Assembly (NCBI GenBank): GCA_002432425.1
Contig: DJEL01000022.1
Span: 62,001-126,000, forward strand
DNA from: Lachnospiraceae bacterium UBA5899
GTDB taxonomy: Bacteria > Bacillota > Clostridia > Lachnospirales > Lachnospiraceae
DNA: 64,000 nt
Direction: 5' to 3'
Below the pieces are notes generated by a model. The model saw nothing but the letters and a program-made list of their open reading frames with translations, was not told the DNA's origin and did not search any database. The translations under genes and the position numbers were made by a program. Shown piece after piece: positions 24,311 through 33,898 of this stretch (position 1 is the stretch's first letter; each line of letters starts with the position of its first letter).

Positions 24311-26893
24311 TTACTCCTCATCCTCTTCGGAGTCCTCGGTTTCATAAAAATCCGTTTCTTCGGAGGCTTCAATGGCGTCTTCGATGTTTTCAAACTCTTT
24401 GTCGTCGCTTACGATTTTCTCCCGCACTTTTGCAATCTGTGCAACCTTCACGCCGTCTTTTAAGTTTATGAGCTTCACACCGGAAGTAATACGTCCCAAA
24501 GTGGAAATTTCCTGCACACGAAGCTGGATGATAATGCCCTCCGTGGTAATCATCATGATTTCGTTGTCGTCATTTACTGCCTTTACGCCTACCACATCGC
24601 CGGTCTTTTCGGTAATCTTGTAGCACTTCACACCCTTGCCGCCGCGCTTCTGTACGGTAAATTCATCCATGGGAGTACGCTTGCCGAGACCGTTTTCGGA
24701 AGCAATAAGTAAGGAGTCGCCCTGGGATGCAAGCTGCATGCCCACGATGCAGTCACCGTCGGAAAGGTTCATACCGATAACACCCATGGAGGTACGGCCG
24801 GTAGCCCTGACATCGGTTTCTAAGAAACGGATGCACATACCGAACTTGGTAACTAAGAAGATTTCGCTGTCCTTATCGGTTACCTTCACCTCAATCAGTT
24901 CATCGTCCTCCCTTAAATTGATGGCAGCCAGACCGTTCTTGCGGACGTTGCTGTATTCCATAAGAGGAGTCTTCTTGGCAATACCCTTCTTGGTAATCAT
25001 AAAGAGGTTTTTGTTGTCGTCATAGTTGCTGATGGGAATCATGGCGGTAATCTTTTCGCCCGGATTTAAATTCAGCAGGTTGATAATGGCAACGCCTCTT
25101 GCGGTTCTGCCCGCTTCGGGGATTTCATATGCCTTTAAGCGGTAAACCCTGCCCTGATTGGTAAAGAAATTCAGGTAGTGGTGGGTGGTTGTCATGAGAA
25201 GGTCTTCGATGTAGTCCTCATCAATGGTCTGCATACCCTTAATTCCTTTGCCGCCTCTGTTCTGGGCTTTGAAATTATCCACGGTCATACGCTTGATATA
25301 GCCTAATTTTGTCATGGCAATGACGGTATTTCCTCTGGGAACCAAATCCTCCATGGAAATATCCAGTTCGTCGTAGCCGATTTTACTTCTTCTGTCATCG
25401 CCGTACTTATCGGCAATGGCGGTAATTTCTGTTTTTATAACGCCAAGCAGGATATTTTCATCTCCTAAAATAGCCTTTAATTCGGCAATTCTCTTGACCA
25501 GCTCCGCATGCTCGTTCTCTAACTTCTCTCTTTCCAGACCTGTCAGAGCACGCAGACGCATGTCAACGATTGCCTGTGCCTGTGCGTCGCTTAATTCAAA
25601 GCGTTCCATCAATCTTTCCTTGGCAACCTGCGCATTGGCGCTGCTGCGGATAATGGAAATCACTTCGTCAATATAATCCAAGGCTTTTAACAGACCCTGT
25701 AAAATGTGGTCTCTTTCTTCTGCCTTGTTCAAATCGTATTTGGTTCTTCTGGTAACGACATCTTCCTGATGCTTTAAGTAATTTTTCAGGATGTCCAGAA
25801 GGTTCATAACCTTGGGCTCGTTATTCACAAGCGCCAGCATAATGACACCGAAGGTATCCTGTAACTGGGTGTGCTTGTAGAGCAGATTTAAGATTACGTT
25901 GGCATTGACATCTCTTCTCAGTTCAATAACCACTCTGACACCTTCACGGTTGGACTCGTCGCGGAGGTCGGTAATGCCGTCGATTTTCTTTAATTTTACA
26001 AGCTCGGCAATCTTCTGGATGAGGTTTGCCTTGTTTACCATGTAAGGAAGCTCGGTTACGATAATCTGGCTCTTGCCGTTGGGCAGGGTTTCAATATTGG
26101 TAACCGCACGCACTCTTACCTTGCCGCGGCCGGTACGGTAAGCTTCTTCACTGCCTCTGGTACCCAAAATCAGACCGCCGGTGGGAAAATCCGGTGCTTT
26201 TACAATATCCAGCACTTCTTCAATTTCGGTATCTCTGCCTTCTTCCACTCTGTTGTCGATGATTTTTACAACAGCCTTTACCACTTCACGAAGGTTGTGA
26301 GGCGGAATGTTGGTCGCCATACCTACGGCAATACCGGTGGTGCCGTTTACTAAAAGGTTGGGAAAACGGCTGGGAAGAACAACGGGTTCTTTCTCGGTTT
26401 CATCGAAGTTCGGGGTGAAATCAACGGTATCTTTGTTGATATCTGCAAGCAATTCCATGGAAATTTTGGAAAGGCGGGCTTCTGTGTAACGCATTGCCGC
26501 CGCACCGTCACCGTCCATGGAACCGAAGTTGCCGTGACCGTCTACAAGAGGATAACGGAAGTTCCAGTCCTGCGCCATGTTTACCAATGCACCGTAAATG
26601 GAGCTGTCACCGTGGGGATGGTATTTACCCATGGTATCGCCGACGATACGGGCGCTCTTACGATGCGGCTTGTCGGGACCGTTGTTAAGTTCAATCATGG
26701 AATAAAGCACTCTTCTCTGTACGGGCTTTAATCCGTCTCTTACATCGGGAAGGGCTCTTGCCGCGATAACGCTCATGGCGTAATCAATATAACAGGTTTC
26801 CATCGTTTTCTTAAGGTCTACTACATGAACCTTATCAAACTGATTTCCTTCCTGAATCTGGTCAAAAATATTGTCTTCCATATTCCCTCTCAT
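24311..26893 (-). CDS. gyrA: DNA gyrase subunit A
   Basis: An 860-residue GyrA that cuts and religates DNA during negative supercoiling. Catalytic Tyr136 is in AAMRYTE; the quinolone pocket is HPHGDSSIYG (92-101), with Ser97 at the E. coli Ser83 position and Gly101 where E. coli has Asp87. The C-terminal beta-pinwheel carries the GyrA box QNRGGKG near 555 and ends in a very acidic tail. An ATG four codons downstream is an alternative start. It lies 39 bp behind gyrB in the conserved origin order. Confidence 0.98.
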   Translation of the reverse strand: MRGNMEDNIFDQIQEGNQFDKVHVVDLKKTMETCYIDYAMSVIAARALPDVRDGLKPVQRRVLYSMIELNNGPDKPHRKSARIVGDTMGKYHPHGDSSIYGALVNMAQDWNFRYPLVDGHGNFGSMDGDGAAAMRYTEARLSKISMELLADINKDTVDFTPNFDETEKEPVVLPSRFPNLLVNGTTGIAVGMATNIPPHNLREVVKAVVKIIDNRVEEGRDTEIEEVLDIVKAPDFPTGGLILGTRGSEEAYRTGRGKVRVRAVTNIETLPNGKSQIIVTELPYMVNKANLIQKIAELVKLKKIDGITDLRDESNREGVRVVIELRRDVNANVILNLLYKHTQLQDTFGVIMLALVNNEPKVMNLLDILKNYLKHQEDVVTRRTKYDLNKAEERDHILQGLLKALDYIDEVISIIRSSANAQVAKERLMERFELSDAQAQAIVDMRLRALTGLEREKLENEHAELVKRIAELKAILGDENILLGVIKTEITAIADKYGDDRRSKIGYDELDISMEDLVPRGNTVIAMTKLGYIKRMTVDNFKAQNRGGKGIKGMQTIDEDYIEDLLMTTTHHYLNFFTNQGRVYRLKAYEIPEAGRTARGVAIINLLNLNPGEKITAMIPISNYDDNKNLFMITKKGIAKKTPLMEYSNVRKNGLAAINLREDDELIEVKVTDKDSEIFLVTKFGMCIRFLETDVRATGRTSMGVIGMNLSDGDCIVGMQLASQGDSLLIASENGLGKRTPMDEFTVQKRGGKGVKCYKITEKTGDVVGVKAVNDDNEIMMITTEGIIIQLRVQEISTLGRITSGVKLINLKDGVKVAQIAKVREKIVSDDKEFENIEDAIEASEETDFYETEDSEEDEE

Positions 26894-26932
26894 TCTGTCC
26901 TAAAAGGACTTTATCAGGATACATTTTTTCTA

Positions 26933-29026
26933 TCAGATATCCAAATTCTTAACAAACTTTGCGTTCTCTTCAATGAATTCTCTTCGGGGCTCTACCTTGT
27001 CACCCATAAGTGTGGTAAAGGTAAGGTCTATTTCCGACTCGGTTTCCTCGTCGATATTGACGCGGAGAAGAATTCTTCTTTCCGGGTCCATGGTGGTTTC
27101 CCAGAGCTGTTCCGCATCCATTTCGCCCAGACCTTTGTAACGCTGGATTTTGTTGTTCTGGTCACGGCCTACTTCTTCCAGAATTTTGTTCAGTTCGTCA
27201 TCGCTGTAGGCATACCATACTTTTTTGTTTTTCTCCAGCTTGTAAAGAGGAGGCTGCGCCAGGTAAACATGTCCCTGTTTAATCAGCTCCGGCATGAAAC
27301 GGTAAAGGAACGTAAGAAGCAGGGTGCTGATATGGGCACCGTCCACATCGGCATCGGTCATGATGATTATTTTGTGGTAACGAAGCTTGGTAATATCAAA
27401 GTCTTCATGGATACCGGTACCAAATGCGGTAATCATAGCCTTGATTTCCGCATTGGCATAAATCTTGTCCAGTCTTGCTTTTTCCACGTTCAGTATTTTT
27501 CCTCGAAGGGGTAAAATTGCCTGGGTTGCACGGGCTCTTGCCGTCTTGGCACTGCCGCCCGCGGAATCTCCTTCGACGATGTAAATTTCGCAGTTTCTCG
27601 GGTCCTTATCGGAACAGTCCGCCAGTTTTCCGGGTAAAGACATGCCTTCCAGAGCCGTTTTTCTTCTGGTAAGCTCTCTTGCCTTTCTTGCCGCTTCCCT
27701 TGCTCTCTGCGCCAGAATGGATTTTTCACAGATGGTCTTGGCAATGTTGGGGTTCTGCTCTAAATAATAAGTAAGCTGTTCGGAAACAATATTGTCCACA
27801 GCGGTTCTTGCTTCGGAGTTGCCGAGCTTCTGCTTGGTCTGACCTTCAAACTGAGGCTCTTCAATCTTGACACTGATAATTGCCGTCAGACCTTCTCTGA
27901 TATCTTCGCCGGAAAGATTTGCTTCGCTTTCTTTTAAAAGCTTGGCGCTTCTGGCGTAATCGTTGAAGGTTTTGGTGATAGCATTACGGAATCCCTGTAA
28001 ATGAGTACCACCTTCCGGAGTATTGATGTTGTTTACAAAGCTGTATACAGACTCGGTGTAAGAGTCGTTGTGCTGGAAAGCAACTTCCACGTATACATTG
28101 TTCTTGGTGCCTTCAAAATAAAGCACATTTTCATAAAGAGCTTCCTTGCTCTTATTCAGGTAGGTAACAAATTCCTTGATACCGCCTTCATAATAGAACT
28201 CCATGATACGTTCTTTTTTATTCTTGAACTCTTCTTTTTCTTCTTCTCTTTCCTTTTCGTCATTGGGAAAAACTTCCAAATCTTCGCTGTCGTCATTTTC
28301 CCTGTCTTCGTAGGATCTTTCCAAAAGTGTCTGGATTTGGGCATTTTCATGAATATCATCCGCAACACGGGTATCCCTTAAAATGATGCGCAGACCCTTG
28401 GTAAGGAAAGCCATTTCCCGAAGTCTTGTCTTTAAAACATCAAAATCATAAACAGTGGTTTCCTGGAAAATAGTGGCATCCGGCTTAAAGGTAACCTTGG
28501 TGCCGGTTTTTTCTATATCACAGGTGCCAATCTGCTTCAAAGGATAGCAGGTATGGCCTTTTTCATAACGCTGCTTATAAACCTTGCCGTCCTGGCAGAT
28601 TTCTACTTCCAGCCAGTCGGACAGGGCATTTACAACGGATGCGCCTACGCCGTGCAGACCGCCGGAAACCTTGTATCCTCCTCCGCCGAATTTACCGCCC
28701 GCATGCAGAATGGTAAATACCACTTCCACCGCCGCAATACCGGCTTTGTGGTTGATGCCGACGGGAATACCGCGTCCGTTATCGATAACAGTAATGGAAT
28801 TGTCGGGGTTGATGGTGACTTCAATGGTATCACAATAACCTGCAAGAGCTTCATCCACCGCATTGTCCACGATTTCATAAACAAGGTGATGCAGACCTCT
28901 TGAAGAGGTAGAACCAATATACATACCCGGTCTTTTTCTTACAGCTTCCAATCCTTCCAAAATCTGAATCTGGTCGGCGCCATATTCATTTTCCACTGCT
29001 GTATTGTTTAAGACTTCCTCACTCAT
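26933..29026 (-). CDS. gyrB: DNA gyrase subunit B
   Basis: A 697-residue GyrB, the ATPase half of gyrase. GHKL ATPase: EIVDNAVDEA (51-60) and DNGRGIPVG (82-90); TOPRIM: EGDSAGGSAK and DADVDGAHIS. It is about 55 residues longer than usual because of a charged insertion at roughly 222-272, rich in Asp, Glu and Lys, in the transducer domain; I have seen similar insertions in Lachnospiraceae. GGAGG precedes the ATG. Between recF and gyrB there is a GC-rich hairpin. Confidence 0.98.
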   Translation of the reverse strand: MSEEVLNNTAVENEYGADQIQILEGLEAVRKRPGMYIGSTSSRGLHHLVYEIVDNAVDEALAGYCDTIEVTINPDNSITVIDNGRGIPVGINHKAGIAAVEVVFTILHAGGKFGGGGYKVSGGLHGVGASVVNALSDWLEVEICQDGKVYKQRYEKGHTCYPLKQIGTCDIEKTGTKVTFKPDATIFQETTVYDFDVLKTRLREMAFLTKGLRIILRDTRVADDIHENAQIQTLLERSYEDRENDDSEDLEVFPNDEKEREEEKEEFKNKKERIMEFYYEGGIKEFVTYLNKSKEALYENVLYFEGTKNNVYVEVAFQHNDSYTESVYSFVNNINTPEGGTHLQGFRNAITKTFNDYARSAKLLKESEANLSGEDIREGLTAIISVKIEEPQFEGQTKQKLGNSEARTAVDNIVSEQLTYYLEQNPNIAKTICEKSILAQRAREAARKARELTRRKTALEGMSLPGKLADCSDKDPRNCEIYIVEGDSAGGSAKTARARATQAILPLRGKILNVEKARLDKIYANAEIKAMITAFGTGIHEDFDITKLRYHKIIIMTDADVDGAHISTLLLTFLYRFMPELIKQGHVYLAQPPLYKLEKNKKVWYAYSDDELNKILEEVGRDQNNKIQRYKGLGEMDAEQLWETTMDPERRILLRVNIDEETESEIDLTFTTLMGDKVEPRREFIEENAKFVKNLDI

Positions 29027-29040
29027 TTATCCTCCAATCC

Positions 29041-29055
29041 GCCGCCGAAGGCGGC
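29041..29055 (-). promoter_or_regulatory. GC-rich hairpin in front of gyrB
   Basis: GCCGCC-GAA-GGCGGC, a perfect 6-bp GC stem 15 bp before gyrB and directly upstream of its ribosome site. It may slow ribosome loading or stop RNA polymerase; there is no T run. Confidence 0.5.
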
Positions 29056-29069
29056 TGCCGCTTCAAAAT

Positions 29070-30155
29070 TTAATTTTCTGAAGTAACAACTCCGTTTGAA
29101 ACCTTGAAAATCTTATTCATTTCCACTCTGTTGTTGACAAATTCCTCAAGACCCGTACAGGTAATAATGGTCTGGATGTCTCCGATACCGTTTAAGAGGA
29201 AATTCTGCCTGTTGCTGTCAAGCTCGGACAACACATCATCCAGTAAAAGGATGGGCGTATCCTTTGTAATCTTTTTTATCAGCTCTATTTCCGATAGCTT
29301 CAGGGAAAGAGCCGCCGTTCTCTGCTGTCCCTGGGAACCGAATTTACGGATATCAATGCCATTTGCATAAAACGAAAAGTCATCCCTGTGAGGTCCTACC
29401 GTGGTCTGCTTTAACTTGATGTCCTTATCCTGAGCCGCCCGCAGGGCCGCCTCGAAATTTTCAATCTCCACATCTGGTTCGTATACAATTTTAAGCTCTT
29501 CCTTATCACCGGAAAGCCTCTTATGTATGTCATAAATAATTTCGTTTAACTGCTCCACAAACACTTTTCTTCTTTCGATGATTTTGCTACCGAAAGAAAC
29601 AAGCTGGGAGTCCCAAATCATCAGGGTATCCTTCAAATCCGGGCGTAAATATAAATCCTTTAACAGCTTATTGCGCTGATTGGCAATCTTATTGTAATGG
29701 TTCAGATTGTAAAGATAAAAGCTGTCCAACTGGCACAGTTCCATATCCACAAATCTTCTTCTCTCCGCAGGACCGTTTTTTATGATGCTCAAATCCTCCG
29801 GTGAGAAAAACACAACATTGCAAAGCCCAAGCAAATCTGCCGCTTTTTTTATCTTGGTACCGTCAATGGCAATTCCCTTGGATTTATTCTTGCGGAGGTG
29901 CATATCCACTCTGGTTTCCACACCCTCTTTTTCCAGGTAGGTGCGGATATGCGCTTCCTCTTTATTAAAATTTACAATCTCTTTGTCTTTGCTGCTTTTA
30001 TGAGATTTTGTAGTGGCTGCTACATAAATGGACTCCAGAATATTGGTCTTTCCCTGCGCATTGTCTCCGTAAAGGATATTGGTTCCCTTATCGAACTGAA
30101 TATCAAGAAATTCATAATTTCTGTAATCCGCCAGTTCCAGTCTCTTAATAATCAA
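29070..30155 (-). CDS. recF: DNA replication and repair protein RecF
   Basis: A 361-residue SMC-like ATPase that loads RecA at gaps. Walker A GDNAQGKT (30-37), signature FGSQGQQRTAALSLKL near 275, Walker B ILLLDDVLSELD near 305. The start overlaps the region just behind the S4-protein gene (5-bp gap), so both are translated from the dnaA-gyrA transcript. Confidence 0.97.
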   Translation of the reverse strand: MIIKRLELADYRNYEFLDIQFDKGTNILYGDNAQGKTNILESIYVAATTKSHKSSKDKEIVNFNKEEAHIRTYLEKEGVETRVDMHLRKNKSKGIAIDGTKIKKAADLLGLCNVVFFSPEDLSIIKNGPAERRRFVDMELCQLDSFYLYNLNHYNKIANQRNKLLKDLYLRPDLKDTLMIWDSQLVSFGSKIIERRKVFVEQLNEIIYDIHKRLSGDKEELKIVYEPDVEIENFEAALRAAQDKDIKLKQTTVGPHRDDFSFYANGIDIRKFGSQGQQRTAALSLKLSEIELIKKITKDTPILLLDDVLSELDSNRQNFLLNGIGDIQTIITCTGLEEFVNNRVEMNKIFKVSNGVVTSEN

Positions 30156-30160
30156 ATTCT

Positions 30161-30373
30161 TTATCCTTTACTAATTTTAATCTGTTTTCCTTCAAATTCG
30201 ACGATGTCTCCGTCGTAAAGCTTTCTGCCGCGGCGATCATCCACTTCGCCGTTTACTTTTACAAGACCGTCCTGTACGGCAAACTTGGCGTCCACGCCGG
30301 ACTCACATAAATTTGCCGCTTTCAGAGCCTGTCCCAGCTTAATAAAATCATCTCTTAAATAAAGAGTTTCCAT
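30161..30373 (-). CDS. yaaA: S4-domain RNA-binding protein (YaaA type)
   Basis: A 70-residue S4 RNA-binding protein always found between dnaN and recF in Firmicutes. The motif FAVQDGLVKVNGEVDDRRGR (residues 32-51) is the S4 core. ATG 30373 with AAAGGA upstream is preferred over a TTG five codons earlier. It probably acts on ribosomal RNA or ribosome assembly; the exact role is not settled in the family. Confidence 0.92.
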   Translation of the reverse strand: METLYLRDDFIKLGQALKAANLCESGVDAKFAVQDGLVKVNGEVDDRRGRKLYDGDIVEFEGKQIKISKG

Positions 30374-30420
30374 GTTTTTTCCTTTCAAGTCAGATACCTG
30401 AAATTGCGCTTTTCACAATA

Positions 30421-31530
30421 TTAGCTGACTGTCGTAAAGTTTACGGGTAAAATCAGATAGATATAGCTCTCGGTTGCATCCTTGATGAAGCAGGGAGCCT
30501 TCGGATTTACCAGATAAATATCGATTTCTTCATCATCAATGACACGAAGGGCGTCGATTAAGAACTTGGGATTGAAACCAATCATCATGTCACGGCCGCT
30601 CTTTTCAATGTCGATTTCTTCGTTCATGCTGCCGATGATGGAATTGATTTTTAATTCCATGGAGCCGTCGCCTATAGTAATGATAATGGGCTTTTTATCT
30701 CCCTCTTTTACCAAAAGGGTAGCTCTGTCAATACAGCTTAAGAATTCCTTCTTGTTAATTCTTACTTTGGTTTCGTAATCGCTGGAAAGCATCTGCTCAA
30801 TCTTGAAGTATTCGCCTTCAATCAGTCTGGAAACCACAACTGTATTTTCAAATTCAAATAAAATATGCTTCTGGGTAAAGAAGATGTTTACGTCCTTATC
30901 CGCATCGCCGGGTAAAATCTTGCTGATTTCGTTTAAGGTCTTGCCGGGAACTATAACCTTCTTGGGAGCGTATTCATTCTTTAAGTCAATCTTGCGGATG
31001 GAAATTCTGTGTCCGTCCAGGGAAACAACCTTCAGCTCGGAACCGTTGATATCGAAAAGCTCACCGGTCATAATCTTGTTGGTGTCGTTGTCCGCAATGG
31101 AGAAGATGGTCTGTCTGACCACTTCCTTTAAGGTGTACTGGGAAATTACCACACAATCGTTCTTCTCAATGGAAGGAAGATAGGAGAAATCCTCTCCGGA
31201 TTTGGCAATAATCGTAAATTTAGCTTTTTCGCAGGTAATAATGGTCTTAAAGCTATTGTCTGTTTCAATGGTAACATCATTGTCGGGAAGCTTTCTTACA
31301 ATATCAAGGAAAATCTTGGCATCCAGAGCAATGGTACCTTTTTCCAGAATATTACCTTCAATCACGGTTTCTATACCTAACTCCATATCATTGGCGGTAA
31401 ATTTAATGGTACCGTCCTTTGCTTCTACCAGAATGCATTCCAGAATAGACATGGTAGTTTTATTGGGAACTGCTTTGGAAACAATCTGCAAACCATTTAA
31501 AAGATTTTGTTTGGAACAAATAAACTTCAT
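30421..31530 (-). CDS. dnaN: DNA polymerase III sliding clamp beta
   Basis: A 369-residue beta clamp of usual length with three similar domains, ending in YLILPVNFT, the typical C-terminus at the partner-binding pocket. It holds the polymerase on DNA. It is encoded behind dnaA across a 350-bp gap that carries DnaA boxes and an AT-rich stretch. Confidence 0.98.
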   Translation of the reverse strand: MKFICSKQNLLNGLQIVSKAVPNKTTMSILECILVEAKDGTIKFTANDMELGIETVIEGNILEKGTIALDAKIFLDIVRKLPDNDVTIETDNSFKTIITCEKAKFTIIAKSGEDFSYLPSIEKNDCVVISQYTLKEVVRQTIFSIADNDTNKIMTGELFDINGSELKVVSLDGHRISIRKIDLKNEYAPKKVIVPGKTLNEISKILPGDADKDVNIFFTQKHILFEFENTVVVSRLIEGEYFKIEQMLSSDYETKVRINKKEFLSCIDRATLLVKEGDKKPIIITIGDGSMELKINSIIGSMNEEIDIEKSGRDMMIGFNPKFLIDALRVIDDEEIDIYLVNPKAPCFIKDATESYIYLILPVNFTTVS

Positions 31531-31576
31531 TGTGTATAACTCCCTTCTCTGAAAACAAGTAACTGCAAGCGTGCGC

Positions 31577-31874
31577 TTTTATAAATAAATATATAAATAT
31601 ATAAATATTTAAGAGTATCCTTAGTAATGGATGTTGATATGTGTAAAACTCTCTTTATTATAGCATTTATAAGGAAAAAATGATAGTACAACATGGTGGA
31701 AAAGCCCAAAACAGCATATGGATAACTCTGAACTTATTCACACCGTTTCTGAAGCCCTTAAAACGGTCAGAAAACTTATTCACATGCCTTTCTTCTTTTT
31801 ACACAGGTTACCCACAGTATAACCACCGGAAAAGGTGGACAACTTTCTGAAAAAAAGAAGAGAAGTGTTGATAA
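31577..31874. other. oriC, dnaA-dnaN part: AT-rich unwinding region and DnaA boxes
   Basis: The 350-bp gap between dnaN and dnaA has no gene. It contains a pure AT stretch with repeated ATATAAAT (about 31577-31612), the likely unwinding element, and DnaA boxes: TTATTCACA at 31734-31742 and 31776-31784, TTACCCACA at 31808-31816, and on the other strand TATGGATAA at 31717-31725 and TGTTGATAA at 31866-31874. The layout matches the dnaA-downstream half of bipartite Firmicutes origins. The dnaN promoter must also lie here. Confidence 0.8.
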
Positions 31875-31880
31875 AAAAAG

Positions 31881-33242
31881 TTAGACCGGACTCAGTTTCT
31901 TCTTAATTATATCAATCTTGTTGTTTAAGTCCTCGTCCGTCTTGATGCCGTCGGCAATGGTGTTCACACCGTGGATAATGGTGGTGTGATCCTTTTTGTT
32001 TAATATTTTGGCAATGTTCTGGTAGGAGAGGTCCGTGTATTCCCTGCACAGATACATGACAATCTGTCTGGTAAGAGCGAGGTCTGCGGTTCTCTTCTTG
32101 GAAACAATGTCCTCCGGCTTCACTCCAAAATGTTCGGAAACTACATTAATAATAAGCTCCGGTGTAATTTCCTTCTGCTTGTCCGGGGAAATGATGTCCT
32201 TTAAGGCTTCTTCCGCAAGCTCTAAGGAAGGATTTACCTTATTTAATTTGGAGAAAGCGATAATCTTGTTGAAGGCGCCTTCCAGTTCCCGGATGTTGGA
32301 TTTGATGTTGGTGGCAATATAGTTGATGATGTCTTCGTCAATCTGCATGGAGCAGTTTTCCGCATTTTTACGAAGAATTGCCATTCTGGTTTCGTAATCG
32401 GGCGGCTGGATATCGGCAATCAGTCCCCACTCAAAACGGGAGCGGAAACGTTCATCCAAAGTTTCCATTTCCTTGGGAGGTCTATCGGATGAAAGAACAA
32501 TCTGTTTGCCGGCAGCATGCAGGACATTGAAGGTGTGGAAGAATTCTTCCTGTGTACTTTCCTTACCTATAATAAACTGTACATCATCGACCATCAGCAC
32601 ATCCACGGTACGGTACTTGTCGCGGAGCTTTGTCATGGCTGCCGCATTACCGCTACGGATGGACTCTATTACTTCGTTGGTAAATTCTTCGGAAGTGACA
32701 TAGAGTACCTTGGTGTCGGAGTCTTTTTCCAAAAGAAAATGTCCGATGGAATGCATAAGGTGGGTCTTTCCCAGTCCGGCTCCTCCGTAAAGGTAAAGAG
32801 GGTTGTATGCTTTTCCGGGAGATTCCGCTACCGCAAGGCAGGCGGAATGTGCAAACTTGTTGTTACTTCCGACTACGAAGGTATCGAATTTATATTTGGG
32901 ATTTAAATTAGCTGCTTCATAATTGATATTGTAAACGGGAGAGGGTGTAGCAAACTCTTCCCCTTTTAATAAAGAAGAAACATCTTTTTCAATCACAAAT
33001 TCTACATTATAAGTATGGTCAAACATCTCTGAGATGGTGACCTGGAACAGGGATTTGTATTTGGAGTTGATATATTCGGACATACCTGCGTTGACATCCG
33101 GAATAATTATGTAAATCACGTCATCCTTGACGCAGCATTCCTTCAGCGGTTTAATCCATGTTTCAAAGGAAACATTGGAAATATTGAATTCATTCCGCAT
33201 TTTGTCCGTTATTTCATCCCATTTTTCACTAATAAAATCCAT
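31881..33242 (-). CDS. dnaA: Chromosomal replication initiator DnaA
   Basis: A 453-residue initiator with all four domains: helicase-loading domain I (1-80), short linker, AAA+ ATPase with Walker A GGAGLGKT (153-160) and Walker B VLMVDDVQF, and a DNA-binding domain ending in the signature KKDHTTIIHGVNTI near 430. The ATG is preceded by GGAAAGGCATGG, a spacing also seen before rnpA, mnmG and rsmG. DnaA boxes lie on both sides of the gene, so it should repress itself. Confidence 0.99.
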   Translation of the reverse strand: MDFISEKWDEITDKMRNEFNISNVSFETWIKPLKECCVKDDVIYIIIPDVNAGMSEYINSKYKSLFQVTISEMFDHTYNVEFVIEKDVSSLLKGEEFATPSPVYNINYEAANLNPKYKFDTFVVGSNNKFAHSACLAVAESPGKAYNPLYLYGGAGLGKTHLMHSIGHFLLEKDSDTKVLYVTSEEFTNEVIESIRSGNAAAMTKLRDKYRTVDVLMVDDVQFIIGKESTQEEFFHTFNVLHAAGKQIVLSSDRPPKEMETLDERFRSRFEWGLIADIQPPDYETRMAILRKNAENCSMQIDEDIINYIATNIKSNIRELEGAFNKIIAFSKLNKVNPSLELAEEALKDIISPDKQKEITPELIINVVSEHFGVKPEDIVSKKRTADLALTRQIVMYLCREYTDLSYQNIAKILNKKDHTTIIHGVNTIADGIKTDEDLNNKIDIIKKKLSPV

Positions 33243-33281
33243 TTTAAAACCATGCCTTTCCGAAACTCTTCCCTATTTACC

Positions 33282-33310
33282 ATAATAATATAAATCCTGA
33301 AATAATTCAA
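33282..33310 (-). promoter_or_regulatory. dnaA promoter
   Basis: TTGAAT (33305-33310), 17-bp spacer, TATTAT (33282-33287) on the minus strand, 40 bp before dnaA. A consensus DnaA box begins 20 bp upstream, consistent with autoregulation. Confidence 0.65.
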
Positions 33311-33329
33311 ATGGAAGTTATCAGCAAAG

Positions 33330-33562
33330 TTATCCACAATATGTTGATAACTCTGTTTATAAGTCCACTTTCGGGAAAGAAGGAAAGAAAAATATGTGTA
33401 TAAATACGAAAAATATAATCACATAAAAAATGCCCGAAAATAAATAAAAAAATTATGTTTTACACACAAGATACACACCTAAAAGCAAAGTTATCCACAA
33501 GTTATACACAATATGTGGATTTTTTTCGGCAAAAATAAGGTGGATAAAATGCCTGTGGATAA
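33330..33562. other. oriC, dnaA-rpmH part: DnaA box cluster
   Basis: The 467-bp gap between dnaA and rpmH holds seven boxes: TTATCCACA at 33330-33338 and 33491-33499, TTATACACA at 33502-33510, and on the minus strand TGTTGATAA 33342-33350, TGTGTATAA 33395-33403, GGTGGATAA 33539-33547 and TGTGGATAA 33554-33562. Pairs are spaced 11-15 bp (one helical turn or slightly more). Gene direction flips here, marking the origin. Confidence 0.88.
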
Positions 33563-33604
33563 CTTTAAAAAATTTTTTAAAATGAAAAAAAACCTTGATT
33601 TTGC

Positions 33605-33633
33605 TTGACATTGCGCTGTTTATTAAGTACAAT
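33605..33633 (+). promoter_or_regulatory. rpmH operon promoter
   Basis: TTGACA (33605-33610), 17-bp spacer, TACAAT (33628-33633): a near-consensus promoter about 75 bp before rpmH. Confidence 0.85.
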
Positions 33634-33709
33634 CAATATGCTATTTTCCAATAAAATGAATATCAGAATACCTTTATATATAAGGTTATGAAAGAGGAGG
33701 TGTTAAAGT

Positions 33710-33844
33710 ATGAAGATGACATTTCAGCCTAAGAAGAGATCCAGATCTAAGGTTCATGGATTCAGAGCCAGAATGAGTACTCCCGGCGGAAGAAAGGTTT
33801 TGGCAGCAAGACGTGCAAAAGGAAGACATAAATTATCCGCATAG
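33710..33844 (+). CDS. rpmH: 50S ribosomal protein L34
   Basis: A 44-residue, very basic protein beginning MKMTFQPKKRSRSKVHGFRA and ending AKGRHKLSA, which is full-length bacterial L34. It binds 23S rRNA. GAGGAGGTG gives a strong ribosome site. It is the first gene of the plus-strand operon on the right side of the origin. Confidence 0.97.
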   Translation: MKMTFQPKKRSRSKVHGFRARMSTPGGRKVLAARRAKGRHKLSA

Positions 33845-33862
33845 GTCACAGCAATGTGACCT
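33843..33862 (+). promoter_or_regulatory. Hairpin between rpmH and rnpA
   Basis: AGGTCACA-GCAA-TGTGACCT overlaps the rpmH stop, with a GNRA-like loop and a U-rich stretch behind it. It may partly end transcription so that L34 is made in excess over RnpA. Confidence 0.6.
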
Positions 33863-33898
33863 ATTTCTCTTTATTAGTGAGAAAGGCATGGTTAAAGA

